From the NCBI GenBank assembly GCA_004554585.1, contig SFLH01000019.1, positions 1-13,029 of the forward strand: DNA of 13,029 nucleotides, in the 5' to 3' direction. Shown piece after piece: positions 5,578 to 12,377 of the stretch (the stretch's first letter is position 1; each line of letters begins with the position of its first letter). The notes beneath the pieces were generated by a model. That model made no database searches and had not been told where the DNA came from. It saw only the letters and a program-made list of their open reading frames with translations. This DNA is from Clostridiales bacterium. GTDB lineage: Bacteria; Bacillota; Clostridia; Oscillospirales; Oscillospiraceae. Made by a program: the position numbers and the translations under genes.

Positions 5578-8139
5578 ATGAAGAAACGATTATTGACAAG
5601 TGTTCTGTCGCTGGTGATGATTTTGGCGCTATTGCCCACGGCAACGCTGGCGGCGTCTGCTGCTCAGGAAGATACGTGGGACGGGACAGTCGATATAAGC
5701 TGGTATCGGGAGGGAGAGAATGATTTTAAGATAACCACAGCGGAACAGCTTGCCGGGTTGGCCCAGTTGGTCAATACAGGAAACAAATTTGAAGACAAGA
5801 CGGTTTCGCTTGGCAGCAACTTAAATCTGGCCGGGCACGAATGGACGTCAATAGGTACGGGGAGTAACGCCAAGCAATACTTTGGCGGAACCTTTGACGG
5901 ACAGCATTTTCAAATCAGGAATCTTACCTCTAAAAACAGCACGACATATTATCATGGACTGTTTGGTGTGATTTCAAACGGTGGAACCGTCCAAAATCTG
6001 TATGTGGTAGACGCTGATCTCTACAGCAATGACAACTCCCTGCGCATGGGAATCCTTGCGGATTGGGTCAATGACGGAACAGTAAAAAACTGCTACACCA
6101 GCGGGACTGCCCACAATGTATCAGGGAACAAGTTGCTTGGTGGACTGATTGGTACATGCACCGCCGGGTCAAAAATTATCGGCTGTTCATCGGATGCGAA
6201 GGTCATTAGCGATTATTACGACGATGGTGATGAGTATAGCGACTGCGACACGGTAGGCGGCATTGTCGGCCAGTGGGAAAACGCAACCAGCGATGCCATC
6301 ATTTCGGATTGCTGGTTTGGCGGATCAATCTCCTGCGAATTTCCAGACTCCGGTGTTGGCGGTATCCTCGGGGCAAATTTTGATTTCTATGACGAAGATC
6401 CCGGTGTTACTATTCAAAATTGTATGGTCGTGACAAGAGAGCTTTACTCGGTGGAACCCGGTAATATTACATGGATTGCGGCAGTCGTACACGGCAGCGT
6501 GGAAAACTGCCTGTGGCCAGATAGCCCGCCGGACGGTGTCAGCCTTGAGGGAGAAGATTATGCGGACTACAACGGAAACTACTTGGCTGTTGTAAGTCTG
6601 GTCGTGGATTGGACTGCTGGAACAGCCAGCGCGAATCCTGATTTCGACCAAACCGACTGCGGACTAGAGGTCGCCAGTTTTGCTGACCAAAGCGTGCTAG
6701 AGAAACTACAAAATAATGCTGGAGAAAATATTCAGTGGGTTGCTGGAGACGAGCACCCCGTTTTCCAACGGCAGGAGGCAATAGTCCTTCTGGAGGACAC
6801 AATAGAGGAAATTGCCCGGAGTACGGAATGGCAGGTCAGCCAGGAAGATGCCAACGACGCAGACAGTATAAAGGGCATTATAGAAACCAAACTGCGGGAT
6901 TTGAACCTCGATACAAGCTTTACCGTCACGGTGGGGGCGGTCACACCCGCCGCAGACGGGAGAGATGGCAACTTCGCCTTAACCATAGAGCTTGGGAAAA
7001 ATGGTGTTTCCCGGTTCGTTGAAGTCACGGATGGGATAATCCGGGCCACCCCATTAGTTCAGAAGGCACCGGATTTCCAGCCTGAATTAAAGGATCGTAC
7101 GACCAACAGCATTACCCTGAACGCTGTAGAAGAACTCAGTACACACGGCGCATCGGTAGAATATGGCATTTCCTCCGATGGCGGCGCCACATGGACCTGG
7201 CAAAGCAACCCGGAATTTACCGAGCTGTCTCCCGGAACGACCTATATGTTTGCCCTGCGCTACGAAGCGGTGAACGGGGATACTTCCTATGGAGCCTCCG
7301 AGAATGGCCCTGCCGCTAGTTTTTCTACAAGCAGCATTCCCTCCGTCAGCAACCCCGCCACCTACGCCATCACCGTCCCATCCGACGTGACCGGCGGCGA
7401 GGTGTCTGTCAGCCCCAGCCGGGCCGAGCGCGGCGATACCGTGACCATCACCGTCACCCCCGATGAGGGCTATGAGCTGGACGAGCTGACCGTCACCGAC
7501 GCCAACGGGAACAGGATTTCCCTCACCGACGCCGGGAATGGCCGCTACACCTTCACCATGCCCCGCAGCCGCGTCACCGTGGAGGCCACCTTCGCGGAGA
7601 TCGTGGAGGAGCCTACACTGGTCTTTGTGGATGTTCCTGCGGGTGAGTATTACTACGATGCAGTGTACTGGGCTGTGGAGAACGGCATCACCTACGGCAC
7701 CACAGATACCACCTTTACCCCGGAGCGGACAGTGACCCGCGCCGAGATGGTGACCTTCCTCTGGCGGGCCCACGGTTCCCCGGTGCCGGAGAGCACTGTC
7801 AACCCGTTCACAGATGTTTCCAGCAGCGCGTACTACTACGACGCGGTGCTGTGGGCCGTGGAGAACAGCGTCACCCACGGCACCTCAGCCACCACCTTCA
7901 GCCCGGACGCCACCGTGACCCGCGCCCAGGCCGTCACCTTCCAGTGGCGGGCTGCCGGTTCCCCGGCTGTGTCCGGCGGCAGCTTTGCCGACGTGGAGGC
8001 AGACGCCTACTACGCGGATGCGGTGACCTGGGCCGTGGCGAACAGCGTCACCAACGGCACTTCTGGCACCACGTTCAGCCCCGAGGTGGGCGTCTCCCGC
8101 GCCCAGGCGGTGACCTTCCTCTACCGCCAGCTTGGATAA
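5578..8139 (+). CDS. Secreted SLH-anchored surface protein, element cargo
   Basis: The protein has 853 residues. The start has AGGGAGGA 9 bases upstream. Residues 1-26 form a signal peptide (M-K-K-R-L-L, hydrophobic core, then A-L-A/A-S-A type cleavage). About 104-285 is a GLUG-like beta-helix: repeated G-G-I-(V/L)-G and I-x-x-C-(W/M/S) elements, typical of adhesin and surface-protein solenoids. About 498-590 resembles a fibronectin type III domain. About 597-680 is an InlB/bacterial-repeat-like domain (V-S-V-S-P-S, G-D-T-V-T-I-T-V-T-P, G-Y-E-L-D). Three SLH repeats follow at about 683-743, 744-802 and 803-853, each opening with F-x-D-V and containing T-R-A or S-R-A. It would be exported and held on the cell-wall polymer. 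Substrate or partner is unknown; adhesion is a guess. Base composition changes sharply near 7340, at the InlB/SLH module. Confidence 0.88.
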   Translation: MKKRLLTSVLSLVMILALLPTATLAASAAQEDTWDGTVDISWYREGENDFKITTAEQLAGLAQLVNTGNKFEDKTVSLGSNLNLAGHEWTSIGTGSNAKQYFGGTFDGQHFQIRNLTSKNSTTYYHGLFGVISNGGTVQNLYVVDADLYSNDNSLRMGILADWVNDGTVKNCYTSGTAHNVSGNKLLGGLIGTCTAGSKIIGCSSDAKVISDYYDDGDEYSDCDTVGGIVGQWENATSDAIISDCWFGGSISCEFPDSGVGGILGANFDFYDEDPGVTIQNCMVVTRELYSVEPGNITWIAAVVHGSVENCLWPDSPPDGVSLEGEDYADYNGNYLAVVSLVVDWTAGTASANPDFDQTDCGLEVASFADQSVLEKLQNNAGENIQWVAGDEHPVFQRQEAIVLLEDTIEEIARSTEWQVSQEDANDADSIKGIIETKLRDLNLDTSFTVTVGAVTPAADGRDGNFALTIELGKNGVSRFVEVTDGIIRATPLVQKAPDFQPELKDRTTNSITLNAVEELSTHGASVEYGISSDGGATWTWQSNPEFTELSPGTTYMFALRYEAVNGDTSYGASENGPAASFSTSSIPSVSNPATYAITVPSDVTGGEVSVSPSRAERGDTVTITVTPDEGYELDELTVTDANGNRISLTDAGNGRYTFTMPRSRVTVEATFAEIVEEPTLVFVDVPAGEYYYDAVYWAVENGITYGTTDTTFTPERTVTRAEMVTFLWRAHGSPVPESTVNPFTDVSSSAYYYDAVLWAVENSVTHGTSATTFSPDATVTRAQAVTFQWRAAGSPAVSGGSFADVEADAYYADAVTWAVANSVTNGTSGTTFSPEVGVSRAQAVTFLYRQLG

Positions 8140-8185
8140 ACGCGGAGGACGCGAATTGAGAAAACAGGCGGCCCCGCCGCCAAGT

Positions 8186-8250
8186 CCCTTAATGGGAAAA
8201 CATTAAGGGCGCACTTCTATACATGACCTTGCGGCCATGTATTCGTGCGC
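8186..8250 (-). other. Origin of transfer (oriT), MobQ/pIP501-like
   Basis: On the minus strand the core reads AAGTGCGCCCTTA, the nick-region sequence known from MobQ-type plasmids such as pIP501 and close to the RSF1010 site (ATGCG/CCC). By analogy the nick would be between 8210 and 8209 on that strand. An inverted repeat ATACATG/CATGTAT (8219-8225 and 8236-8242) lies a few bases 5' of the nick, as relaxase-binding repeats do in this family, inside an outer GCGCAC/GTGCGC (8209-8214 and 8245-8250). On the other side is a perfect 9-bp repeat CCCTTAATG/CATTAAGGG (8186-8194 and 8201-8209). The matching relaxase gene is 530 bases away. The strand implies transfer leading towards the cargo gene, with mob genes last. 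Confidence 0.8.
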
Positions 8251-8262
8251 TCTGCGAGGCAG

Positions 8263-8295
8263 ACAGCCCGGACGACTGAACGTCCGGGCTGTTTT
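8263..8295 (+). terminator. Terminator downstream of the SLH cargo gene
   Basis: A perfect 12-bp stem, ACAGCCCGGACG against CGTCCGGGCTGT, has a 6-base loop and ends in TTTT. It lies 124 bases after the cargo stop codon, beyond the oriT, so cargo transcripts would include the oriT before ending. Confidence 0.75.
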
Positions 8296-8431
8296 GCGTC
8301 ACTGCGTTCCGTCCAAGGGGGTGCCCCCCTTGTGCGGCTTACGCCGCTAACCCCGCCCGCCCCCGGAAGGGGGACACCCGCTTTCGCGTCTGTCCCCCTT
8401 CCAGGGGCCTGAAAACCAAACCTGAAACCCA

Positions 8432-8471
8432 GACCGTTCACCGGGAACACCCCGGAGGACGGTCATTTTTT
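8432..8471 (+). terminator. Terminator-like hairpin before the mobilization operon
   Basis: The outer arms GACCGT/ACGGTC and inner arms CCGGG/CCCGG are separated by an internal loop, followed by A and six T. It sits only 33 bases upstream of the DUF3847 start codon. Any promoter further upstream would have to read through it, so it is a candidate attenuator for the mob genes. No anti-terminator partner is obvious. Confidence 0.55.
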
Positions 8472-8504
8472 ATCCACATTCCCAGCCGAAGGAGGTAACG
8501 ACCC

Positions 8505-8783
8505 ATGAGCAAAAATTTAGAGCAACTCCGGCAGGAGTACGCCGAGAACGAGGCCAAACTGCGGCAGTACCAGCACCGGGCGCAGCGATTGGAGCAGCGG
8601 CAGAAATACTACGAGAAGGGGGAGCGGCAGAAACGCGCCCACCGCCTCATCACCCGTGGGGCCGCCGTGGAGAGCGTGGCCCCGGCGGTCAGGGCCATGA
8701 CGGAGCGGGAGTTTTATGAACTGGCCGGGCGCATCTTTGCCATGCCGGAGGTGCAGGCCCTGCTGCCAAAGGACGGTGGCTGA
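8505..8783 (+). CDS. DUF3847-family protein, mobilization accessory
   Basis: The protein has 92 residues, with AAGGAGGT (8489-8496) 8 bases before the ATG. Residues about 4-50 are a charged coiled-coil-like helix (L-E-Q-L-R-Q-E-Y-A-E-N-E-A-K-L, many Gln, Arg, Lys), followed by A-H-R-L-I-T-R-G-A-A-V-E-S, the signature I associate with DUF3847. These small proteins are regularly found directly before MobA/MobL relaxases in clostridial elements; a role like MobC, helping the relaxase bind or open oriT, is inference. Its TGA stop directly abuts the TTG start of the relaxase, so translation is almost certainly coupled. Confidence 0.85.
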   Translation: MSKNLEQLRQEYAENEAKLRQYQHRAQRLEQRQKYYEKGERQKRAHRLITRGAAVESVAPAVRAMTEREFYELAGRIFAMPEVQALLPKDGG

Positions 8784-10250
8784 TTGGCCCTGTTCCATTT
8801 CAGCGTCACCCAGGTCAGGCGGAGCGCGGGGCAGTCCGCCATCGCCTCCGCCGCCTACCGCGCCGGGGAGCGGCTGTACAGTGACCGCTACGGCGAATAC
8901 AGCGACTACACCCACAAGGGCGGCGTGGCCTGTGCGGAAATCCTGCTGCCGCCCCAGGCCCCAAAGGAATACCAAGACCGGCAGACCCTATGGAACGCGC
9001 TGGAGGCCGCCGAGCGCGGCAAGGACGCCCAGCTTGCGTACAGCTTTGACATCGCCTTGCAGAACGAGCTTTCCCTGGAGGAAAACGTCGCCCTCGCAAG
9101 GCAATTCCTTTTGGAGAACTTCATCAGCCGGGGCATGGTGGCGGACTTTGCCGTACACCAGCCGGACAAGGGGGACGGGGGCATCCCCAACCCCCACTTC
9201 CATGTCCTCTGCCCCATCCGGCCCATCCTGGAAAGCGGCAAATGGGGCGGCAAGCAGCGGCGGGAGTATCTGCTGGATGACCACGGAGAGCGCATCCGGG
9301 ACGAGGCCGGGAACTTCAAGTTTAACGCGGCGCCCACCACCGACTGGGGCCGCCCGGAAACGCTGGAGGCGTGGCGGGCGGCATGGGCCGATCTGTGCAA
9401 CGCCAAATTTGCCGAGAAGGGCCTGCCCTGCCGCATCGACCCCCGCTCCTATCTGCGCCAAGGACTTGCCATTCTCCCCACCGTCCACGAGGGGCCTGCG
9501 GTGCGCCAGATGGAGGCGCGGGGCATCGCCACCGACAAGGGGGAAGTCAACCGCTGGATCAGGGCCACCAACGCGCTTTTGAAGGATTTGCGGCAGAAGG
9601 TCAAGGCCCTGTTCGGCTGGCTCAGGGAGGTGCGGGAGGAGCTGTCCCGGCCCCAGGCCCCTACCCTGGCCGACCTGCTGTCCGCTTATTACGGGGCAAG
9701 GAGCGCGGGCGCGTGGAGCAACAAGGGCAAGGCGGTCAACCTCAAGCAGTTTGCCGAAACCGTGAATTACCTGACCGGGCAAAAGCTGTACACCGTGGAG
9801 GACTTGGAGGCCCGCGCCGCAACCCATGATGAAACCCTTGCCGGATTGAAGGCCGGGATGGACAGGCGGCAGCGCCGCATGAAGGAACTGCGGGAGCTGC
9901 TGGAGCAGGCCACAACCTACTCCAAGCTGAAACCCGTCCATGAGCAGATGAACGCCATCCACTGGAAGGGGAAACGGGAGAAATTCAGGGCGGACAACGA
10001 GGTGGACTTGCGGCTGTTCTACATGGCCCGCCGCAAGCTGCAGCCCCACTTCACCCCGGAGGGCAGGCTGCCCCTGACCGCGTGGCGGAAGGAACTGGAG
10101 CGGCTGCAACAGGAGTACGAGGCGGACTACGCCAGATACAAGCCCATCCGGGCCGACCTGATGAAACTGCTGAAGGTGAAATCCTGCGTGGACGCCTCCC
10201 GGCGGCAGCGGGAGCGGACGCAGGAAAGGCGGCGGGATATGGAGCGGTGA
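8784..10250 (+). CDS. MobA/MobL-family relaxase
   Basis: The protein has 488 residues. It starts with TTG directly after the upstream TGA; the N-terminus (M-A-L-F-H-F-S-V-T-Q-V-R-R-S-A-G-Q-S-A-I-A-S-A-A-Y-R-A-G) is the conserved beginning of this family, so the start is secure despite the rare codon. P-N-P-H-F-H-V-L at about residue 135 is the metal-binding HUH motif of MobQ relaxases; the N-terminal tyrosines (Y-R-A-G, Y-S-D-R-Y) include the likely nicking residue. The relaxase domain covers about 1-250. The rest is a charged helical region (many Arg, Lys, Glu, Gln) that may contact oriT or the coupling protein; no primase or helicase motif is seen. It would cut the oriT at 8204-8214 and pilot the strand through a helper element's channel. 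Confidence 0.93.
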   Translation: MALFHFSVTQVRRSAGQSAIASAAYRAGERLYSDRYGEYSDYTHKGGVACAEILLPPQAPKEYQDRQTLWNALEAAERGKDAQLAYSFDIALQNELSLEENVALARQFLLENFISRGMVADFAVHQPDKGDGGIPNPHFHVLCPIRPILESGKWGGKQRREYLLDDHGERIRDEAGNFKFNAAPTTDWGRPETLEAWRAAWADLCNAKFAEKGLPCRIDPRSYLRQGLAILPTVHEGPAVRQMEARGIATDKGEVNRWIRATNALLKDLRQKVKALFGWLREVREELSRPQAPTLADLLSAYYGARSAGAWSNKGKAVNLKQFAETVNYLTGQKLYTVEDLEARAATHDETLAGLKAGMDRRQRRMKELRELLEQATTYSKLKPVHEQMNAIHWKGKREKFRADNEVDLRLFYMARRKLQPHFTPEGRLPLTAWRKELERLQQEYEADYARYKPIRADLMKLLKVKSCVDASRRQRERTQERRRDMER

Positions 10251-10263
10251 GGGCCACCCACCC

Positions 10264-10290
10264 CTGCTGGGACACTTTGTCCCAAAGCAG
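10264..10290 (+). repeat. TGGGACA hairpin, copy 3
   Basis: Outer stem CTGC (10264-10267), TGGGACA (10268-10274), loop CTT, TGTCCCA (10278-10284), two unpaired A, then GCAG (10287-10290). It lies between the relaxase stop and the tnpW ribosome binding site. It keeps the AA bulge on the same side as copy 1, but its loop is the complement of the AAG loop of the other copies. Confidence 0.75.
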
Positions 10291-10336
10291 ACGAACCACT
10301 CTATTCTATTTTTTGATTAAGGAAGGAGCGCAGAGC

Positions 10337-10585
10337 ATGAACCATACAGAACGTATAACCGAGCGAACCCAGGAGGGACAGCCCCGCCGGTTCTGGTTCG
10401 ACCAGGAGGGCCATATCCGTGTCAAGAACTTCTTTGCCTGCTGGCTGCCGGAGTTTACCCTGCGCCGGGAGATCGGCGGCACGCTCTACTCCGTTACAGG
10501 CGGCTATGAGGGGACGGAAACGCTTGACCGGAAGGTGGCCCGTGTGATGGAGCGGAACGCCGGGAGGCCGGAGGGACGCAGATGA
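10337..10585 (+). CDS. tnpW: TnpW-family transposon protein
   Basis: The protein has 82 residues, with GGAAGGAG at 10321-10328 and a spacing of 8. The segment R-E-I-G-G-T-L-Y-S-V-T-G-G-Y-E-G-T-E-T-L-D-R-K-V-A-R-V-M-E (about 46-74) matches the pattern of the TnpW family of Tn4451-like elements (I-G-x-T-x-Y-x-V, an F/Y-S/E-x-x-x-T-L-x-x-K region, then R-L/V-x-x-E). Its function is not established. The place between relaxase and large serine recombinase is the usual one. The promoter of the recombinase gene starts inside its last codons. Confidence 0.72.
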   Translation: MNHTERITERTQEGQPRRFWFDQEGHIRVKNFFACWLPEFTLRREIGGTLYSVTGGYEGTETLDRKVARVMERNAGRPEGRR

Positions 10586-10610
10586 CAAACGCCCTGAAAC
10601 CTGGTATAAT
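10582..10610 (+). promoter_or_regulatory. Sigma-70-type promoter of the large serine recombinase gene
   Basis: ATGACA (10582-10587, one base from TTGACA), a 17-base spacer, and a perfect TATAAT (10605-10610). It begins at the end of the tnpW gene and lies 52 bases before the recombinase start. It is the best-looking promoter in the window, so the recombinase can be expressed apart from the mob operon. Confidence 0.75.
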
Positions 10611-10633
10611 AGAACCAGCCAATCCTGTACAGG

Positions 10634-10678
10634 CAGTTGCCCCATTGAAGGAGGAAACAGAAATGTTACGGGCAACTG
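10634..10678 (+). promoter_or_regulatory. Inverted repeat enclosing the recombinase RBS and start codon
   Basis: CAGTTGCCC (10634-10642) and GGGCAACTG (10670-10678) form a perfect 9-bp inverted repeat. The 27-base loop contains the ribosome binding site AAGGAGG (10648-10654) and the ATG (10663). In RNA it could limit translation; in DNA it could be an operator a little downstream of the promoter. Confidence 0.5.
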
Positions 10679-12300
10679 ATAAAATCACAGCACTGTACTG
10701 CCGCCTCTCCCAGGAGGACGCCAACGAGGGCGAGAGCAACAGTATCGCCAATCAGAAATCCATCCTGTTACAGTACGCAAAGGAACACCGTTTTCCAAAC
10801 CCTGTCTGCTTTGTAGACGACGGGTACAGCGGCACCAACTATGACCGCCCCGGCTTTCAGAAGATGCTGGAGGAAATCGAGGCGGGGCGGGTGGCCGTGT
10901 GTATCACCAAAGACCTGTCGCGGCTGGGCCGCAACTCCGCGCTGACCGGGCTGTATATCAACTTCACCTTCCCCAAGTACGGGGTGCGGTATATCGCCAT
11001 CAACGACCACTTCGACACCATCGACCCCAACAGCACAGACAACGACATGGCCGGGATAAAAAACTGGTTCAACGAGTTTTTTGCCAAGGATACCAGCCGG
11101 AAGATCCGGGCGGTGAACAAGGCCAAGGGGGAGCGCGGGGAGCCGCTGACCACCAACATCCCCTTCGGCTACCGGAAAGATCCGGACAGGCCCAAGGGCT
11201 GGCTGGTGGACAAGGACGCGGCCCAGGTGGTCAGGCACATCTTCACCCTCTGCATGGAGGGGCGGGGGCCGATGCAGATCGCCAAGGCGCTGCGGGAGGA
11301 ACAGGTACTCAACCCCACGGCCTACAAAATCCGGCAGGGCCGCAGGACGCCCAACAAAGAAACCGCCGACCCGTACTACTGGAACACGAACACCGTTGTC
11401 CACATTTTGGAGCGGCGGGAGTACACGGGCTGCACCGTGAACTTCAAGACCTACACCAACTCCATCTGGGATAAAAAGCAGCGGGACAACCCGGAGGAAA
11501 AGCAGGCTGTCTTTTACAACACCCATGAGGCCATCATTGAGCCGGAGGTGTTCGAGAAGGTGCAGGAGATACGGAAACAGCGGCACCGGCGGACAAAGAC
11601 GGGGAAAAGCCATCTGTTTTCCGGCATGGTCTACTGCGCCGACTGCGGGGCGAAGATGCGCTACTGCACCACCAGCTATTTTGAAAAACGGCAGGACCAC
11701 TTTGTATGCGCCAACTACCGGAGCAACACGGGGACCTGTTCCGCCCACTTCATCCGGGCGGTGGTGCTGGAGGAACTGGTGTGGATGCACATGGAGGCGG
11801 TCATTTCCTATGTGACACGGTTTGAGGGCCACTTCCGGGCGGTAATAGAGGAACGGATGAAACTGGCCAGCAGGGAGGCCATCCAGACGGGGCGGAGGAA
11901 ACTGGCGCGGGATGAAAAGCGGCTGGCGGAACTGAACAGGCTGTTCATACGCATCTATGAGGACAACGTGAACGGCAAGTTGAGCGACCAGCGGTTTGCC
12001 GCCATGAGCGCGGCCTATGAGGAGGAACAGGCGGCCCTGCGGACGGAAGTACAGGCTTTGCAGAAGGAACTGGAGGTACAGGAGCGACAGACCGATGATT
12101 TGGAGCAGTTTATCCAGCGGGTACACAGGTATGCGGAGATACGGGAACTGACCCCCTACGCCCTGCGGGAACTGGTGAAGGGTATCTACATTGAGGCCCC
12201 GGACAAGAGCAGCGGCAGGCGGCGGCAGGGCATCCGCATCGCCTATGACCTTGTGGGCTTTATCCCGCTGAATGAACTGATGAAAGAGGAAACGGCATGA
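10663..12300 (+). CDS. Large serine recombinase, TnpX-like, with zinc ribbon and DUF4368
   Basis: The protein has 545 residues. The start is chosen from AAGGAGG 8 bases upstream and the usual family N-terminus (M-L-R-A-T-D-K-I-T-A-L-Y-C-R-L-S). Resolvase domain about 8-150, with catalytic Ser16 in Y-C-R-L-S-Q-E-D and K-D-L-S-R-L-G-R-N. Recombinase domain from about 166 (I-P-F-G-Y-R-K-D, then W-L-V-D, V-V-R-H-I-F). Recombinase zinc ribbon about 316-360, with Cys325, Cys328, Cys349 and Cys359. A charged coiled-coil follows, and DUF4368 covers about 492-545. It is shorter than TnpX of Tn4451 (707 residues). This group excises and inserts elements at short sites, often with a GA crossover. It would be responsible for moving this element. 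It lies at the extreme right end, as usual, so the right attachment site should be within the next 100 bases. Confidence 0.93.
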   Translation: MLRATDKITALYCRLSQEDANEGESNSIANQKSILLQYAKEHRFPNPVCFVDDGYSGTNYDRPGFQKMLEEIEAGRVAVCITKDLSRLGRNSALTGLYINFTFPKYGVRYIAINDHFDTIDPNSTDNDMAGIKNWFNEFFAKDTSRKIRAVNKAKGERGEPLTTNIPFGYRKDPDRPKGWLVDKDAAQVVRHIFTLCMEGRGPMQIAKALREEQVLNPTAYKIRQGRRTPNKETADPYYWNTNTVVHILERREYTGCTVNFKTYTNSIWDKKQRDNPEEKQAVFYNTHEAIIEPEVFEKVQEIRKQRHRRTKTGKSHLFSGMVYCADCGAKMRYCTTSYFEKRQDHFVCANYRSNTGTCSAHFIRAVVLEELVWMHMEAVISYVTRFEGHFRAVIEERMKLASREAIQTGRRKLARDEKRLAELNRLFIRIYEDNVNGKLSDQRFAAMSAAYEEEQAALRTEVQALQKELEVQERQTDDLEQFIQRVHRYAEIRELTPYALRELVKGIYIEAPDKSSGRRRQGIRIAYDLVGFIPLNELMKEETA

Positions 12301-12316
12301 CCGAAGCCATGCCGTT
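12291..12316. repeat. Inverted repeat across the recombinase stop codon
   Basis: AACGGCATG (12291-12299) and CATGCCGTT (12308-12316) are perfectly complementary with an 8-base loop; two more G-C pairs extend it if one A is bulged. No run of T follows. It could be a binding site of the recombinase near the right end of the element, or an RNA-stabilising hairpin. Confidence 0.5.
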
Positions 12317-12344
12317 CCTGCAAAAAAACGATATTACTTTCTTA

Positions 12345-12377
12345 CGACCCCCGACCATCCGGCGGGGGCGCTTTTTT
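12345..12377 (+). terminator. Terminator after the large serine recombinase gene
   Basis: CCCCCG (12348-12353) pairs with CGGGGG (12363-12368), extended by a CG/CG pair across a bulge, and six T follow (12372-12377). It points rightward and so serves the recombinase gene; on the other strand there is no run of T for the convergent membrane-protein gene. Whether it belongs to the element or to the chromosome depends on the unproven right end. Confidence 0.75.

Larger units (their letters stand above)
8140..8504. other. 365-bp intergenic region: oriT and stacked hairpins
   Basis: There is no gene. In order: a GGCGGC/GCCGCC dyad (8167-8181), the oriT (8186-8250), a strong terminator (8263-8295), CAAGGGGG/CCCCCTTG (8314-8332), GCGGC/GCCGC (8334-8347), a 12-bp stem GGAAGGGGGACA/TGTCCCCCTTCC extended by CCCC/GGGG across a bulge (8361-8407), and a terminator-like hairpin (8432-8471) just before the DUF3847 ribosome binding site. 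Confidence 0.7.

Noticed and set aside
7087..7878. Minus-strand open frame (263 codons) opposite the SLH cargo gene
   Set aside because: It is Gly/His-rich, without a start signal, and opposite well-supported FN3-like, InlB-like and SLH modules.
7621..8139. Tandem similarity in the 3' end of the cargo gene, considered as a repeat array
   Set aside because: It is explained by three consecutive SLH domains in one reading frame; no CRISPR-like identical repeats with unique spacers occur anywhere in the window.
8988..10109. Long minus-strand open frame (373 codons) opposite the relaxase
   Set aside because: It is a shadow of the MobA/MobL gene; its length comes from high GC at third positions, and the translation has no recognisable fold.
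10582..10662. Longer recombinase start at the ATG that overlaps the tnpW stop
   Set aside because: The extra 27 residues cross a promoter and lack a ribosome binding site, and the family N-terminus begins at 10663, which has AAGGAGG upstream.
10768..12126. Long minus-strand open frame (452 codons) opposite the large serine recombinase
   Set aside because: It is an antisense shadow of a strongly supported gene in GC-rich DNA, with His/Val/Pro-rich nonsense-like composition and no ribosome binding site or motif.
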